Part shown: positions 45,101 through 54,470 of the stretch, in pieces
Numbering within the stretch: position 1 is the first letter of the stretch
How the letters are laid out: the number at the start of each line of letters is the position of its first letter
Assembly: GCF_014639535.1 (NCBI RefSeq)
Contig: NZ_BMGA01000001.1
Coordinates: 682,001 to 746,000 of the forward strand
Direction of reading: 5' to 3'
Length of the DNA: 64,000 bases
Source of the DNA: Flavobacterium palustre
GTDB lineage: Bacteria > Bacteroidota > Bacteroidia > Flavobacteriales > Flavobacteriaceae
Translations under genes and position numbers: made by a program
Notes under the pieces: model-generated
Told to the model about the DNA's origin: nothing
Database searches by the model: none
What the model saw: only the letters and a program-made list of their open reading frames with translations

Positions 45101-46499
45101 TGGCTACCCAAAGATTACCTTTTCTGTCAGCCATTAAACTTCTGACATTATTTTTTTTTCTGCCAGACGATACATCTAATTTTAAAGTTGAAAAATGTTT
45201 GTTATCAAAAGTCATTAAATTCAAACCTTGTCGATAAGAACAAAACCATAAATTCCCCAGCCTGTCAAATGTGGCTGCGTGCATCACATCAGAAACAAGC
45301 TCAGCAGTTTCATCCATCGCATGTGATATCGACAACAACTTATCTCTCTTTTTATCCCAATAAGCTAATGCTCCGCCATTGGGCTGAACCCAAATACTTC
45401 CATCAGGAGCCTTAATCAGAAATGTTTTTCTTGTTACATTTACTTGTGCAGGATCACTGGAATCAACTTGTAAATGTTTTAATTTTCTGCTAATTAAATC
45501 AAATCGATATACTCCTGAAGCCGAGGTTTCAAACCAAAAGTATCTGGAATGGGTCAATCCCAAATACTTAATATTGGCATCAGGGAAACCTGATGCCGTT
45601 TTACTGTTATATAAATCCAGTTTAGCCGTTTTTATATCATAATAACCAATTCCCTGTGTCTTAGTTACGATAATTACCTTACTTCCAGGCACGTACTTTA
45701 TTTTATCAATATCGGCCTTTATTCCTAGTGGAACATCAAAAAAAGCACTGGACTGTTTAGAATAACGGGTTAGTTTACCGGCAGTTCCGGCAAACCATAA
45801 TTCGTCTTTAGTTTCCAAAACCGAATTATAGGAGTATGATTTGCCCGAAGGTCTCATCATATTAAAAAAGAAATATTCAGGAACCTCAGCTGTTTTTTTT
45901 AACCTGCAAATACCTTTATTAGTTAAAAACCAGGTTGTCCCCATACTATCCTCATAGATTTCCTGAATTCCTTCCCCTTTCAATTTAGTCCGGTCAAAAT
46001 AAACCAGTCTGGTTCCCTTATTTCTTTCAAAAGCAACAGCTTCGTTTTTATTATCTGAAAACAACCATACTCTACCCGAAGACATCAGCCTGAATTGCTT
46101 AAATGAATTATTAGAATATTTTTTAGAATAGGCTTCTAAAGGGGAATGATAACTTAAGTTTTGAGTGTCAAAATAATAAATTTCATCCTGTTCTGACTTA
46201 ATCCAAATTCGCCCGTTTTTATCAAATTTAAAACTCGAAACGCGATTGGATAATAAATTTAACTTGCCTCTTTGATTTACTTCAAAATTTTGAAAAGTAT
46301 TGCCATCATATCTTATTAAACCAATATATGTTCCTAACCAAATAAATCCTTTTTCATCTTGTTGAATTTCTAAAATACGCGACTGACTTAACTTGGCATC
46401 AGCAATAAAACGTTTCAAAACCCCAAATGGCTGAGCCAAAGAGAATCCTGAAATCAGAAAGCAAAGGATAAAAATTATATTTCTTTTTAAAATCTTCAT
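42150..46499 (-). CDS. Hybrid two-component system sensor/regulator (HTCS)
   Basis: 1449 residues in one chain. Signal peptide (1-22); two seven-bladed propellers built from Reg_prop repeats (about 30-730, e.g. DEKGFIWLGTYIGLIRYDG); Y_Y_Y domain (about 790-870); one membrane helix (about 872-895); HisKA with His946 in DISHEIRTPL; HATPase with SNAFKYC, DNGPGI and GIGLSIVK; receiver with Asp1246 in ISDIMMPQMDG; AraC-type HTH at the C-terminus (about 1340-1449). HTCS proteins bind a PUL-specific oligosaccharide in the periplasm and activate the adjacent susCD operon. The gene lies directly upstream of the pectin PUL in the same direction, separated by a terminator, so a pectic oligosaccharide is the likely signal. 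All catalytic residues look intact. Confidence 0.96.
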   Translation of the reverse strand: MKILKRNIIFILCFLISGFSLAQPFGVLKRFIADAKLSQSRILEIQQDEKGFIWLGTYIGLIRYDGNTFQNFEVNQRGKLNLLSNRVSSFKFDKNGRIWIKSEQDEIYYFDTQNLSYHSPLEAYSKKYSNNSFKQFRLMSSGRVWLFSDNKNEAVAFERNKGTRLVYFDRTKLKGEGIQEIYEDSMGTTWFLTNKGICRLKKTAEVPEYFFFNMMRPSGKSYSYNSVLETKDELWFAGTAGKLTRYSKQSSAFFDVPLGIKADIDKIKYVPGSKVIIVTKTQGIGYYDIKTAKLDLYNSKTASGFPDANIKYLGLTHSRYFWFETSASGVYRFDLISRKLKHLQVDSSDPAQVNVTRKTFLIKAPDGSIWVQPNGGALAYWDKKRDKLLSISHAMDETAELVSDVMHAATFDRLGNLWFCSYRQGLNLMTFDNKHFSTLKLDVSSGRKKNNVRSLMADRKGNLWVASRTDKITLFDTKKRKIGVLGSDGTMSAGSPGWGADIYHMMEDNKGRVWVGTRGNGLYCLLPTAKAFNYKVIHYKYNEANRYSISSDDIYRIFQAGSGQIYLATWGGGVNLIRESNSKIYFVNYRNELKNYPIKSADRVRSIVESKNKQLFFISSYKLFSFSGKKQSPNTLQFKEYPQVSGNDILDMLVTSENKLALATNGKGMLLVDLNQKKELKVQSFGEETIGFPIDGVVAMQEDRLGKIWLMGSNQIVRFDPTNNSSETFPEIKSLIGNEIFSEATKCRLPNGEIVSGYSSGAVVFKPENIKPFRFRPYLAISNFTVNNKELHEINPETPANPDLLEEVRLEHDQNFFRVQFSALDYVNNENIMYQYKLEGIDNQWNYVKGGQSINYTNLSRGKYTLLIASTNDHNLWVNNERKIKITILPSIWWTNLAIMCYILLAIALFSFIRRTFSTILKLRNDVQIEKQVSELKMKFFTDISHEIRTPLTMITAPVEKMLSDNNIPESVKMQLQGIERNSNRLLNLVNQILDLRKIQNRKLEVRAIHLGEFAAKVCENFREISLQSKIRLELKVNAATPIVWADADSMDKILVNLISNAFKYCHKGDTVEVVVEETEKQVLIKVSDNGPGINPVIQKRLFVRFTNYNENPNNPSTGIGLSIVKDLADKHGATILVDSVAGKGSSFQLCFLKGFHHFNEDVDILFEVTDEEETGGTEFENESVMEKSETEGKGKPVGLVVEDDPELRDFIVSVLEEDYTIHVAENGIEGHLKTARLCPDFIISDIMMPQMDGIEMLKLIRKNIATSHIPVILLSAKTAIENKLEGMEYGADEYMVKPFNVSYLRARVKNVLEQRKRLQLLYSSGNIAEISVEEPLQISNQDHKFMFQVIKLVKDNVSKTDFSVEELGRLMYMSRASFFNKLKDLTGVSPVVFIRDIRLNEAAEMLKNEDMLIKEICFEVGFSDLKYFGKCFKAKFNYTPAEYRKLYK

Positions 46500-46504
46500 A
46501 ATTA

Positions 46505-46537
46505 CAAAAGTATCAAAATTCCTGTCCGAACCTGAAA
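46505..46537 (-). promoter_or_regulatory. Possible HTCS promoter close to the start codon
   Basis: On the minus strand TACTTTTG (46512-46505) fits the -7 consensus TAnnTTTG exactly, with TTTC (one mismatch to TTTG) 21 bases upstream. The box ends only 5 bases before the ATG, so the transcript would have almost no leader. Confidence 0.3.
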
Positions 46538-46597
46538 CAACTGCTTTTCCTAGCTAAATACACCTACTTAAATAGCAATTTGACTACCGTTCGGACA
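46523..46597. promoter_or_regulatory. Inverted TGTCCGAAC / GTTCGGACA pair between HTCS and GH3
   Basis: TGTCCGAAC at 46523-46531 and its exact reverse complement GTTCGGACA at 46589-46597 stand 57 bases apart, in the only intergenic region of the window with divergent genes. They could be two half-sites of an operator controlling HTCS, GH3 or both. Confidence 0.3.
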
Positions 46598-46779
46598 ACC
46601 TAAAAATCAAAAAAAACAACTTCAAGCTTTACAACATCCCTCAAATAGCGATTTACCCCAACACAATGAAACGCAATCACCTAATTTTGTTTTGCCTATA
46701 TTTAAGTAAGTCAAATCTTTACTAAATTAGAAACCATTATTAATATAAATCAACCTAAATATTAATCTCAAAAAATGAT

Positions 46780-49395
46780 ATGAAAAAAATAAACTCATTA
46801 GTGTTTATTATTAGTCTTACAACAATAACCACATTTGCACAGCAGGATTTTAAGTTTACCAATACTGCCTTGCCTGTTGAACAACGTGTCAATGATTTAG
46901 TCTCAAGAATGACTGTTGACGAAAAAATCAGCCAATTGATGGATTCTTCACCTGCCATAGAACGTCTCGGTATTCCGGAATACAACTGGTGGAACGAATC
47001 ACTTCATGGAGTGGCAAGAGCGGGATATGCAACAGTGTTTCCACAGTCTATTTCCATTGCATCTTCCTGGGATCGTCAATTAATTTTTGATGTTGCCAGT
47101 GCCATTTCGGATGAAGCAAGAGCAAAGCATCACGAATATTTAAGAAGAGGCCAACATGGCATCTATCAGGGATTGACGTTTTGGTCTCCAAATGTTAATA
47201 TATTTCGTGATCCTCGATGGGGACGCGGACACGAAACCTATGGAGAAGACCCTTTTCTTACCTCGCAATTAGGTCTCAATTATGTGAATGGCCTTCAGGG
47301 TACTGATAAAAAATACCTGAAAGTTATTGCTACCGCTAAACATTATGCAGTACATTCAGGTCCGGAACCATCGCGTCACCAATTTAATGCTGAAACCAGT
47401 GACAGGGATCTTTACGAAACTTATCTTCCTGCTTTCCGAACTTTGGTCAAAGAAGGTCAGGTTTACTCGGTAATGGGAGCTTATAACCGTTTCAGAGGAG
47501 AATCGGCCAGCGCCAGTCCGTTTTTATTTGATATCCTTAGAAACAAATGGGGATTTAATGGTTATATCGTCTCCGATTGCGGAGCTGTCACCGATATTTG
47601 GAAATGGCACAAAATTACTCCCGATGCTGCAACAGCCTCAGCTTTGGCTGTAAAAACAGGTTTGGATTTAGAATGCGGCAGCAGTTATAAATCATTAAAA
47701 GAAGCTCTTGACCGCAAATTGCTGACAGAAGCCGACATTGACATTACCTTAAAACGTTTGTTTACAGCCCGTTTTAAACTGGGAATGTTTGATCCGGAAG
47801 CAATTGTTCCTTATGCGCAGATTCCTTTTTCGGTAAACAACAACGATGCGCACAACTATCTGGCCCGGGTAGCTTCGCAAAAAAGTATCGTTCTTTTAAA
47901 AAACCAAAATCAGACACTTCCACTTTCAAAAAACATCAAAACTGTAGCTGTAATTGGGCCTAATGCCAATGATGTACAATCCTTATGGGGGAATTACAGC
48001 GGTATTCCAAGCAATCCAATCACGGTATTAAAAGGAATCCAAAACAAATTAGAGCCAAATGCAAAAGTATTGTATGCCAAAGGTACCGATCTTGCTAAAG
48101 GAGTTCCTGAAATGAATGTTATTCCGTCCGTTTATTTTCAAAATGAAAACGGTATACAGGGCTTAACAGCAGAATACTTTGATAATAGCAAATGGGAAGG
48201 AAAACCTTTATTTACAAGAACAGATGACAATATCGATTTTCATTGGGACATTGACACTCCTGATTCCCGTTTAAAAATGGGTAATTACAGTGTGCGATGG
48301 ACGGGTTATCTAATCGCTCCAAAAACGGGAACCTACTCCATTTCGGAATGGTCAAAACCCTTTATGACTGTTGAAATTGAAGGTGGAAAAAGTACCGGCG
48401 GAAAAAACAACCATAGTCCTCGTATTCGTTCACAAAAAATTGAATTACAAGCAGGAAAAAAATACAAAATAGAGGTAAAATACCAAAACTTCTATGGCGA
48501 TGCTATAGCTCAACTTTTATGGGCAGAACCCCAAGAGAATGTATTACAGCAAGCGGTTCAGGTGGCTAATCAGGCGGATGCTGTAGTTCTTGTATTGGGA
48601 TTAAATGAGCGCTTGGAAGGCGAAGAAATGAAAGTAGAAGCCGATGGTTTTGATGGCGGAGACCGTACCAGTCTTGATTTGCCGTCCAATCAGGAAGAAT
48701 TGATGAAAGCTATTGTAGCCACAGGAAAACCTGTTATCTTGGTTTTAATCAACGGAAGCGCACTTTCCATTAATTGGGCAAATGATAATGTTCCGGCGAT
48801 TTTAACGGCTGGTTATCCTGGTCAGCAAGGTGGAAACGCCATTGCCGATGTTCTTTTTGGCGATTACAATCCTGCCGGTCGATTGCCGGTTACTTATTAC
48901 AAATCAGTAAACCAGCTTCCTGATTTTGAAAATTATGATATGAAAGGCCGTACGTATCGTTATTTTGATAAAAAACCGCTATATCCTTTTGGATTTGGTT
49001 TGAGTTATACCCAATTCAAATACAATAATCTTCAAATTCCAAGTAATATTAATGCTGAAAAAGATTTTGAAATATCGGTTGATGTAACTAATACCGGTAA
49101 CTATGACGGAGATGAAGTAGTTGAGTTGTATTTAAAAGATGAAAAAGCCTCTACTCCACGACCTATTGTACAATTAGAAGGTTTTGAACGCATTCATCTT
49201 AAAAAAGGGGAAACTAAAACGGTGCGTTTTACAATTACACCAAGGCAACTCTCTTTAATCAATAACAAAGACCAACGTGTTGTAGAACCGGGATGGTTTA
49301 CAGTATCTGTAGGAGGTAAACTTCCGGATGGATCAAATGACAATCAGATTACTAGATTTAAAATAAATGACAAATTAATTCTTGCGGAAAAATAG
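46780..49395 (+). CDS. GH3 family beta-glycosidase with inserted PA14 domain
   Basis: 871 residues, on the opposite strand to all other clear genes. Signal peptide (1-20). GH3 N-terminal barrel with KHYAVHSGPEPSRH and nucleophile Asp266 in VSDCGAV. The alpha/beta sandwich domain is interrupted by a PA14 module (about 455-590, GLTAEYFDNSKWEG to AQLLWAEPQ). A C-terminal fibronectin III-like domain (about 755-865) completes the usual architecture. Such GH3-PA14 proteins in Bacteroidota are commonly annotated as beta-xylosidases or beta-glucosidases. Next to a pectin PUL, a beta-xylosidase acting on xylogalacturonan or associated hemicellulose is possible. The specificity is not readable. It is divergent from the HTCS gene and ends at a terminator region shared with the next gene. 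Confidence 0.93.
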   Translation: MKKINSLVFIISLTTITTFAQQDFKFTNTALPVEQRVNDLVSRMTVDEKISQLMDSSPAIERLGIPEYNWWNESLHGVARAGYATVFPQSISIASSWDRQLIFDVASAISDEARAKHHEYLRRGQHGIYQGLTFWSPNVNIFRDPRWGRGHETYGEDPFLTSQLGLNYVNGLQGTDKKYLKVIATAKHYAVHSGPEPSRHQFNAETSDRDLYETYLPAFRTLVKEGQVYSVMGAYNRFRGESASASPFLFDILRNKWGFNGYIVSDCGAVTDIWKWHKITPDAATASALAVKTGLDLECGSSYKSLKEALDRKLLTEADIDITLKRLFTARFKLGMFDPEAIVPYAQIPFSVNNNDAHNYLARVASQKSIVLLKNQNQTLPLSKNIKTVAVIGPNANDVQSLWGNYSGIPSNPITVLKGIQNKLEPNAKVLYAKGTDLAKGVPEMNVIPSVYFQNENGIQGLTAEYFDNSKWEGKPLFTRTDDNIDFHWDIDTPDSRLKMGNYSVRWTGYLIAPKTGTYSISEWSKPFMTVEIEGGKSTGGKNNHSPRIRSQKIELQAGKKYKIEVKYQNFYGDAIAQLLWAEPQENVLQQAVQVANQADAVVLVLGLNERLEGEEMKVEADGFDGGDRTSLDLPSNQEELMKAIVATGKPVILVLINGSALSINWANDNVPAILTAGYPGQQGGNAIADVLFGDYNPAGRLPVTYYKSVNQLPDFENYDMKGRTYRYFDKKPLYPFGFGLSYTQFKYNNLQIPSNINAEKDFEISVDVTNTGNYDGDEVVELYLKDEKASTPRPIVQLEGFERIHLKKGETKTVRFTITPRQLSLINNKDQRVVEPGWFTVSVGGKLPDGSNDNQITRFKINDKLILAEK

Positions 49396-49535
49396 ACTTT
49401 TTTAAGCCTACACTTTATCAGGAGTCTTTTACTAATAATTACCAGTCGTTATATTCAACACTCAAAACATACAACCTCTCAAAATCATCCATAAATCGGT
49501 TCGAAAAAACAATATTTTGGGGAGCTTTTTTAGAA

Positions 49536-49569
49536 AAATCCAGTTTATTCATTTAGACTGGATTTTTTG
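49536..49569 (+). terminator. Rho-independent terminator after GH3
   Basis: AAATCCAGT pairs with ACTGGATTT around a 12-base loop, followed by TTTTG on the plus strand. It lies about 140 bases after the GH3 stop. Confidence 0.65.
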
Positions 49570-49626
49570 TTTTAGATATATTTGGACTTGCTTCATTTTT
49601 CACCTTGACCATTTTAAAAACAGAAA

Positions 49627-49650
49627 AGCCTCTACATTACTGCAAAGGCT
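49627..49650. terminator. Bidirectional terminator between the convergent GH3 and beta-propeller genes
   Basis: AGCCTCTACA (49627-49636) and TGCAAAGGCT (49641-49650) form a 10-base stem around a 4-base loop. On the minus-strand transcript two positions are G-U pairs. ATTTTTTG follows on the plus strand and TTTTCTGTTTTT on the minus strand, 27 bases after the stop of the 275-residue gene. Confidence 0.65.
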
Positions 49651-49677
49651 ATTTTTTGTTATAAAGCTCTCTAATTT

Positions 49678-50505
49678 CTAATCCATCAACAATTTATAAG
49701 CAATTACACTGTTATGGTTAAACGTTGGGATATACAAGAGGTTTTCCTTTGCATTATAACCCAAATCAGCAGTATTCATTTGTCCTTGTACATCCTGTAA
49801 TTTATTGATTACGCCATTGGCTTTTACATAATAAATTAAACCTGCCCAACATGTAACTATAAAATCGCCATTTTTAAGTTGCTCCACACCATCTCCGGGC
49901 TTTTCAAAACCTTTGGCAATAACAGTTTTGTTTTTATTTTCGTCAATTTTCCAAAGCTCAGTTCCAGCCAAAACATAGAGGTTTTTATTAATCCATTTTA
50001 AACCATTGGCATTGGTTACATTTTCCAGGTAAAGTTCACTTTGTCCATTTTTTATGCGGTGTATTTTATTCGTACGCGTATCGGATACATAAACCACTCC
50101 TTTATTATCTACTGTTACATCATTCAGGAAAACAGCATTTTCAATTTCCAGTTTATTAATAATTTTTCCAGTTACAATATCAATACTTATTACAGCGGTT
50201 ATATCTGCCACAAAAAGCGTTTTTTTATAAAGTGCCAGACCTTTGGGTGCGTTTAAGCCTTCCACCCAGTTGGCTTTTTTCACACTACCGTCTATATTAA
50301 GAATTGCAATGCCTCCTTTTCCGTCTTTTACGTTGCCCGCTCCGTCAATCAGACTTACATATAAACTTTTTTCAGTTGCGCTATACAACACCGATTCGGG
50401 TACAGCCAGATTTTGACTCTCCCAAATTGGTTTTGAAAGCTGCTGGGCTTTTGTGGTTAAACTTAGCACCATAAAGGCGGATAGGATTAAAAATTTGTAT
50501 TTCAT
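49678..50505 (-). CDS. SMP-30/gluconolactonase-like or NHL-type beta-propeller protein, exported
   Basis: 275 residues with a signal peptide (1-20, ending TTKAQ). The rest is six repeating propeller blades, visible as PESVLYSATEKSLYVS, LNAPKGLALYKKTLFVAD, FLNDVTVDNKGVVYVSDT and NANGLKWINKNLYVLAG, similar to SMP-30/Gluconolactonase/LRE and NHL proteins. A lactonase role on sugar-acid lactones would fit the context, but the metal-binding residues cannot be assigned reliably by eye. It may instead be a non-catalytic binding propeller. It follows the GH127 gene but is separated from it by a strong terminator, so it is probably a separate transcript. Confidence 0.75.
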   Translation of the reverse strand: MKYKFLILSAFMVLSLTTKAQQLSKPIWESQNLAVPESVLYSATEKSLYVSLIDGAGNVKDGKGGIAILNIDGSVKKANWVEGLNAPKGLALYKKTLFVADITAVISIDIVTGKIINKLEIENAVFLNDVTVDNKGVVYVSDTRTNKIHRIKNGQSELYLENVTNANGLKWINKNLYVLAGTELWKIDENKNKTVIAKGFEKPGDGVEQLKNGDFIVTCWAGLIYYVKANGVINKLQDVQGQMNTADLGYNAKENLLYIPTFNHNSVIAYKLLMD

Positions 50506-50581
50506 AATATTATAATCTTTAGTTTTTAAATGAGCTGACTCTGCATTAATAACAAAAATAAAATTTATTCAATTACTTCCA

Positions 50582-50615
50582 TAAAAAAAGCCTGTCGGAA
50601 ACCACACCGACAGGC
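50582..50615 (-). terminator. Strong Rho-independent terminator of the GH127 PUL
   Basis: On the minus strand GCCTGTCGG pairs perfectly with CCGACAGGC around an 8-base loop, immediately followed by TTTTTTTAT. It lies 119 bases after the GH127 stop. Confidence 0.9.
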
Positions 50616-50733
50616 ATTATGTGTAAACAATTCGATTCTAACCAAACGAATCTGCTGTTTAACACCATCTAACCAACCTTTTTATAATTAAAATTACTTT
50701 AACAATACCTGACTAGTTTCTAAATATTTAAAC

Positions 50734-52731
50734 TTATTCCTTTTTCGGAAGCCAAACTTTCATTTTGCCAATACCTCTGTTACTCCAACTGTAATATGGG
50801 ATTGCAGTAAATTTCTTTTCATCATTTGAACCCTGAATTACATGAACTCCGTGTAGCAAATCAGGTTGTACCGTAACTTTTAACGAAGTTTTGCTGTTTA
50901 CCGTTATACCGTCAACATCAGCATTATCAGCCTCTTCAACCGCATAAACAAGCGGTCCGTATTCTAAAGCTATTTTATTTTGATCTTCTGCAATTTTTTC
51001 ACTCGCTATCACCTCACGAATACCCATCGGAAAATTAACTTCAATCTTATCTCCCTTATTCCATTTACGGTTAATTACAAAATAACCATTCGTAATTACG
51101 GCATCCTGCTTTTTCCCATTAATGATCAATGTTGGCAAAGCAGTCGATTTGTCTTTATAACTGTACAAACCTCCGGGCATCACCTCATTTCTGGCCCATC
51201 CGGGAACTCGTAATTTTATAGTAAACACGGATGCTTTTTCAGGGTTAATGTCGAGTTTTACCTTTCCGTCCCAAGGATAATTAGTTTCCTGACTTATTTT
51301 CAATTTGTTATTGGCAAGGGATATATCAGCATTATTACTCATATACAGATTTACAAAAAGCGTTTCTTTTTCCTGCGCATAAATAAGACCAGGTATAGCA
51401 GGTATAAAACGGATTAAGTTAGTTGGACAACATGAACAATCAAACCAGCCTGAGCGCGTACATGCCCCCATATTAAATTTGTATTTACCATCAGATTCAA
51501 GAGGGTTAGGATAAAAAAATTCTGTCCCCTTTAATGACATACCCGATATCACTGCATTGTACATCGTTCGTTCCAGTAAATCATTGTATTTTACATCACC
51601 GGTAAAATTAAAAAGGCGATTATTCCAATATACACTTCCAATAGCTGCACAAGTTTCGTTGTAAGCGGTAAGATTAGGCAACTCATAATTTGCACCAAAA
51701 GCTTCACCATCGTGTTTGGCTCCAATACCGCCGGTAACATATATTTTTTTCTCCACCATATTATTCCAAAGCTTATCTACTGCCTCACGATAACTTTTGT
51801 GTTTATATATAGCGGCAATATCAGTCATACCTGCATACATATATACGGCTCTGACAGCGTGACCTACCACCTCATCCTGTTGCACTACAGGCTTATGATC
51901 CTGTGCATATTCTTTATAGTTTTCCTTTTTATTAGAATCCCCTCTATGGTCTAAAAAGAATTTGGCTAGTTTTAAATAGTCTTTCTTTCCGGTAATTTCG
52001 TATAATTTTACTAATCCGGTTTCAATAATCTGGTGTCCCGGTACTGCTAAAATCTGTCCGTTACCCTCTCCAAAGGTTTTTACAAAAAAATCGGCATTTT
52101 TAAGGGCAATATCTAAAAAATTACGCTTTCCTGTTGCCTTGAAATGCACAGCAGCCGCTTCATACATATGTCCCGCATTATATTCTTCATGGCTCATATT
52201 CATATATTCCCAACGTACCCCCTTATCAACCTTAACCCAGTCAGCAGGTGGTTTAGCAGGATTTATAGTGCGCCAGGTAGTAAGATAACCGTCTTTTTCC
52301 TGAGCTATTTTTATAATAGCTATCAGAGAATCCAATAATACTTCAAGTTTTGGATCCGGGGAACTTATCAACGAATTTGATGCTCCCTCAATAATTTTAT
52401 AAACATCTGAATCATCAAATGGCATCTTACCTTTTACTGTACCTTTTTTTACGCCACCTGCAATCAGAAAGTTTTCAAAACGACCTTCTTCTGTACATTT
52501 CTGAATAGCATATTCTATTGTTTTTTCCTGTACTTTTTTTATAATTGGCAGCCAGAAATTATCTGTGATTTTTACTTTACTAATTGCTACCGGCTTAATG
52601 GGATAACCCGAAATTAATATCGTTTTATCTGCCGTTTTTTCAGTCCGGGCTTCAGTTTTATTTTTTATTTGCGAATAGGCTATTACGAGCGTGGCTAAAA
52701 ACGTAATCCCTAAATATTTATAATTTATCAT
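50734..52731 (-). CDS. GH127 family beta-L-arabinofuranosidase
   Basis: 665 residues from the ATG at 52731 (MINYKYLG), preferred to the longer start at 52758 because the hydrophobic signal segment then sits at the N-terminus. The (alpha/alpha)6 barrel belongs to the former DUF1680 family. The zinc-cysteine site of GH127 is present: Glu and Cys in AYNETCAAIG and the adjacent Cys pair in FDCSCCPTN, one of which is the nucleophile in characterised members. GH127 enzymes release beta-L-arabinofuranose, known from hydroxyproline-rich glycoproteins and from rhamnogalacturonan II-type side chains. It follows SusD by 124 bases and is the only enzyme of this small PUL, so it largely defines the PUL's likely target. 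Confidence 0.92.
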   Translation of the reverse strand: MINYKYLGITFLATLVIAYSQIKNKTEARTEKTADKTILISGYPIKPVAISKVKITDNFWLPIIKKVQEKTIEYAIQKCTEEGRFENFLIAGGVKKGTVKGKMPFDDSDVYKIIEGASNSLISSPDPKLEVLLDSLIAIIKIAQEKDGYLTTWRTINPAKPPADWVKVDKGVRWEYMNMSHEEYNAGHMYEAAAVHFKATGKRNFLDIALKNADFFVKTFGEGNGQILAVPGHQIIETGLVKLYEITGKKDYLKLAKFFLDHRGDSNKKENYKEYAQDHKPVVQQDEVVGHAVRAVYMYAGMTDIAAIYKHKSYREAVDKLWNNMVEKKIYVTGGIGAKHDGEAFGANYELPNLTAYNETCAAIGSVYWNNRLFNFTGDVKYNDLLERTMYNAVISGMSLKGTEFFYPNPLESDGKYKFNMGACTRSGWFDCSCCPTNLIRFIPAIPGLIYAQEKETLFVNLYMSNNADISLANNKLKISQETNYPWDGKVKLDINPEKASVFTIKLRVPGWARNEVMPGGLYSYKDKSTALPTLIINGKKQDAVITNGYFVINRKWNKGDKIEVNFPMGIREVIASEKIAEDQNKIALEYGPLVYAVEEADNADVDGITVNSKTSLKVTVQPDLLHGVHVIQGSNDEKKFTAIPYYSWSNRGIGKMKVWLPKKE

Positions 52732-52855
52732 TATTGTTGCGTTTATTAAATAGCACAATTTCTATCTAATGATTCGATAGTCTATTGAATTCTACTCCTG
52801 ATTTCAAAATGAGTTAATTAATAATTATGGCGGACAAAAGTCCGCCATTTGATAT

Positions 52856-54454
52856 TTATTTTATATAACCCGGATTTTGATCCAAATTAGAATTTGTCAA
52901 CAATACATTATTAGGAATCGGAAATAAATTAAAATCACTATTTTTAGTTGCATTATGTGAAAACCATGATTTTGTTGAAAACACACCAAATCTGATAAGA
53001 TCCTGACGGCGGCGTCCTTCTTGTGTAAACTCCCAACCTAACTCATCAAGAAATCTTCCCATAACAATATCAGCGCCACCTTCAAAAGTCTGAGAATTTT
53101 TATCACGTCTTCCATAATCATAATTACTTCCCAGCATCAATTGCGCATCGGTTACTACAGCCAATGCAGGATTACTTGTAAATGCTCTTGCACGAACTTC
53201 TGTTACCAAAGTACCTGCTCCCGGCTGACCAGATCTTAGTAAAGCCTCGGCCTTCATAAGTAATATATCTGCATAACGAAACATTGGCCAATCATTACTT
53301 AAACGATTTGTAGCGCCAATAGCATATTCAAATTTGCCCCAACGAAGTCCATCATCTTTATCTGATTCATCTATTGATGGAACTGCATTTGTATAATTAA
53401 TTGACAATGGCTCGCCAGTAATAGCATATTGTTGTCCAGCAATAAAATTCTCTTTTAAACGAGCATCATTTGGATTATATGAATTTATAAATTGTGGAGT
53501 TGCACAAACTCCACCCCATGGAGAATTTGTAAATTGATAGGTCTTTTGATTTTCACTTGCCAAGGTATACATATGAAAGTCAAATGCATTCCAATCTTTT
53601 ACATATTTCTCATCAAAAGGAAGTGCAAAAATTATTTCATTTGAATTTTCATTCTCAGTTATAAATACATTTTTTTGATTTGCTTCTAAAGAATAATGAC
53701 CCGAATTTATTACGTTATCACAAGCAGTTATACATTCAGCCCACATAGCTTGTCCACGCCATACCTGAGCATTGAGATACATCTTAGCCAATAAAGTATT
53801 TGCTACCCATTTGTTGATACGTCCATAATAAAGACCTCTTGGGGTTTCTGATAAGATTCCTATGTTATCTTTAATTTCTTTTACTATAAAATCAAAAACT
53901 TCAGCTCTTGTAGCCTGTTTTGGCAAACTTGTATCACTAAAATCAGTAACAATTGGTACATTACCATATAAATCCACAAGTATGTAATAATAAGAAGCAC
54001 GAAGTACTTTAAGTTCAGCTAAAAGAGCTGTTTTTCTCTCATCTTCAACAGCAATTTTGCCAGTTTCAATTTGGTATATTATTCGATTACAAGTATTAAC
54101 GCCTTCAAAAGTACGGCTCCATGGCTGCAAAACACCATCATCACTTGAAGTCCATGTATGTTCATGCATTCTTTTATAAACATATCCATCTACCCAACCT
54201 ATACCTGTACGTGCAGGAAGTACATCCTGATCAGCGGGAAGTTCCTGAGCCCTTACAACTCCATTCCATAAAAGCATTGTTTTTCTCCAAGGTATGTATG
54301 CTGCATTTACTAATGCACTGATGTCTGTTTCTGTACTTGGGGTATAATTTTCTGAAATAACAGATCCATAACTATCGTCAACTAACTCAGTACACGAAAA
54401 GGTACTAAATAACATGATAGTACTTATTGCTAAAAATATATATTTTGTTTTCAT
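52856..54454 (-). CDS. susD-like: SusD/RagB-family lipoprotein of the second PUL
   Basis: 532 residues. Lipoprotein signal peptide with lipobox TFSC and Cys21, then TELVDDSYG. SusD features include ARAFTSNPALAVVTD, the C-terminal LDELGWEFTQEGRRRQDLIRFG segment and a final FPIPNNVLLTNSNLDQNPGY, which is close to the standard SusD ending. Encoded 16 bases after the paired SusC. Its ligand is probably an arabinose-containing oligosaccharide, judging from the GH127 gene that follows. Confidence 0.95.
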   Translation of the reverse strand: MKTKYIFLAISTIMLFSTFSCTELVDDSYGSVISENYTPSTETDISALVNAAYIPWRKTMLLWNGVVRAQELPADQDVLPARTGIGWVDGYVYKRMHEHTWTSSDDGVLQPWSRTFEGVNTCNRIIYQIETGKIAVEDERKTALLAELKVLRASYYYILVDLYGNVPIVTDFSDTSLPKQATRAEVFDFIVKEIKDNIGILSETPRGLYYGRINKWVANTLLAKMYLNAQVWRGQAMWAECITACDNVINSGHYSLEANQKNVFITENENSNEIIFALPFDEKYVKDWNAFDFHMYTLASENQKTYQFTNSPWGGVCATPQFINSYNPNDARLKENFIAGQQYAITGEPLSINYTNAVPSIDESDKDDGLRWGKFEYAIGATNRLSNDWPMFRYADILLMKAEALLRSGQPGAGTLVTEVRARAFTSNPALAVVTDAQLMLGSNYDYGRRDKNSQTFEGGADIVMGRFLDELGWEFTQEGRRRQDLIRFGVFSTKSWFSHNATKNSDFNLFPIPNNVLLTNSNLDQNPGYIK

Positions 54455-54470
54455 TATATCTCTTTTTGAA

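Noticed and set aside
46755-46985. Minus-strand ORF opposite the start of GH3
   Set aside because: It lies antisense to the conserved GH3 N-terminus and has no features of its own.
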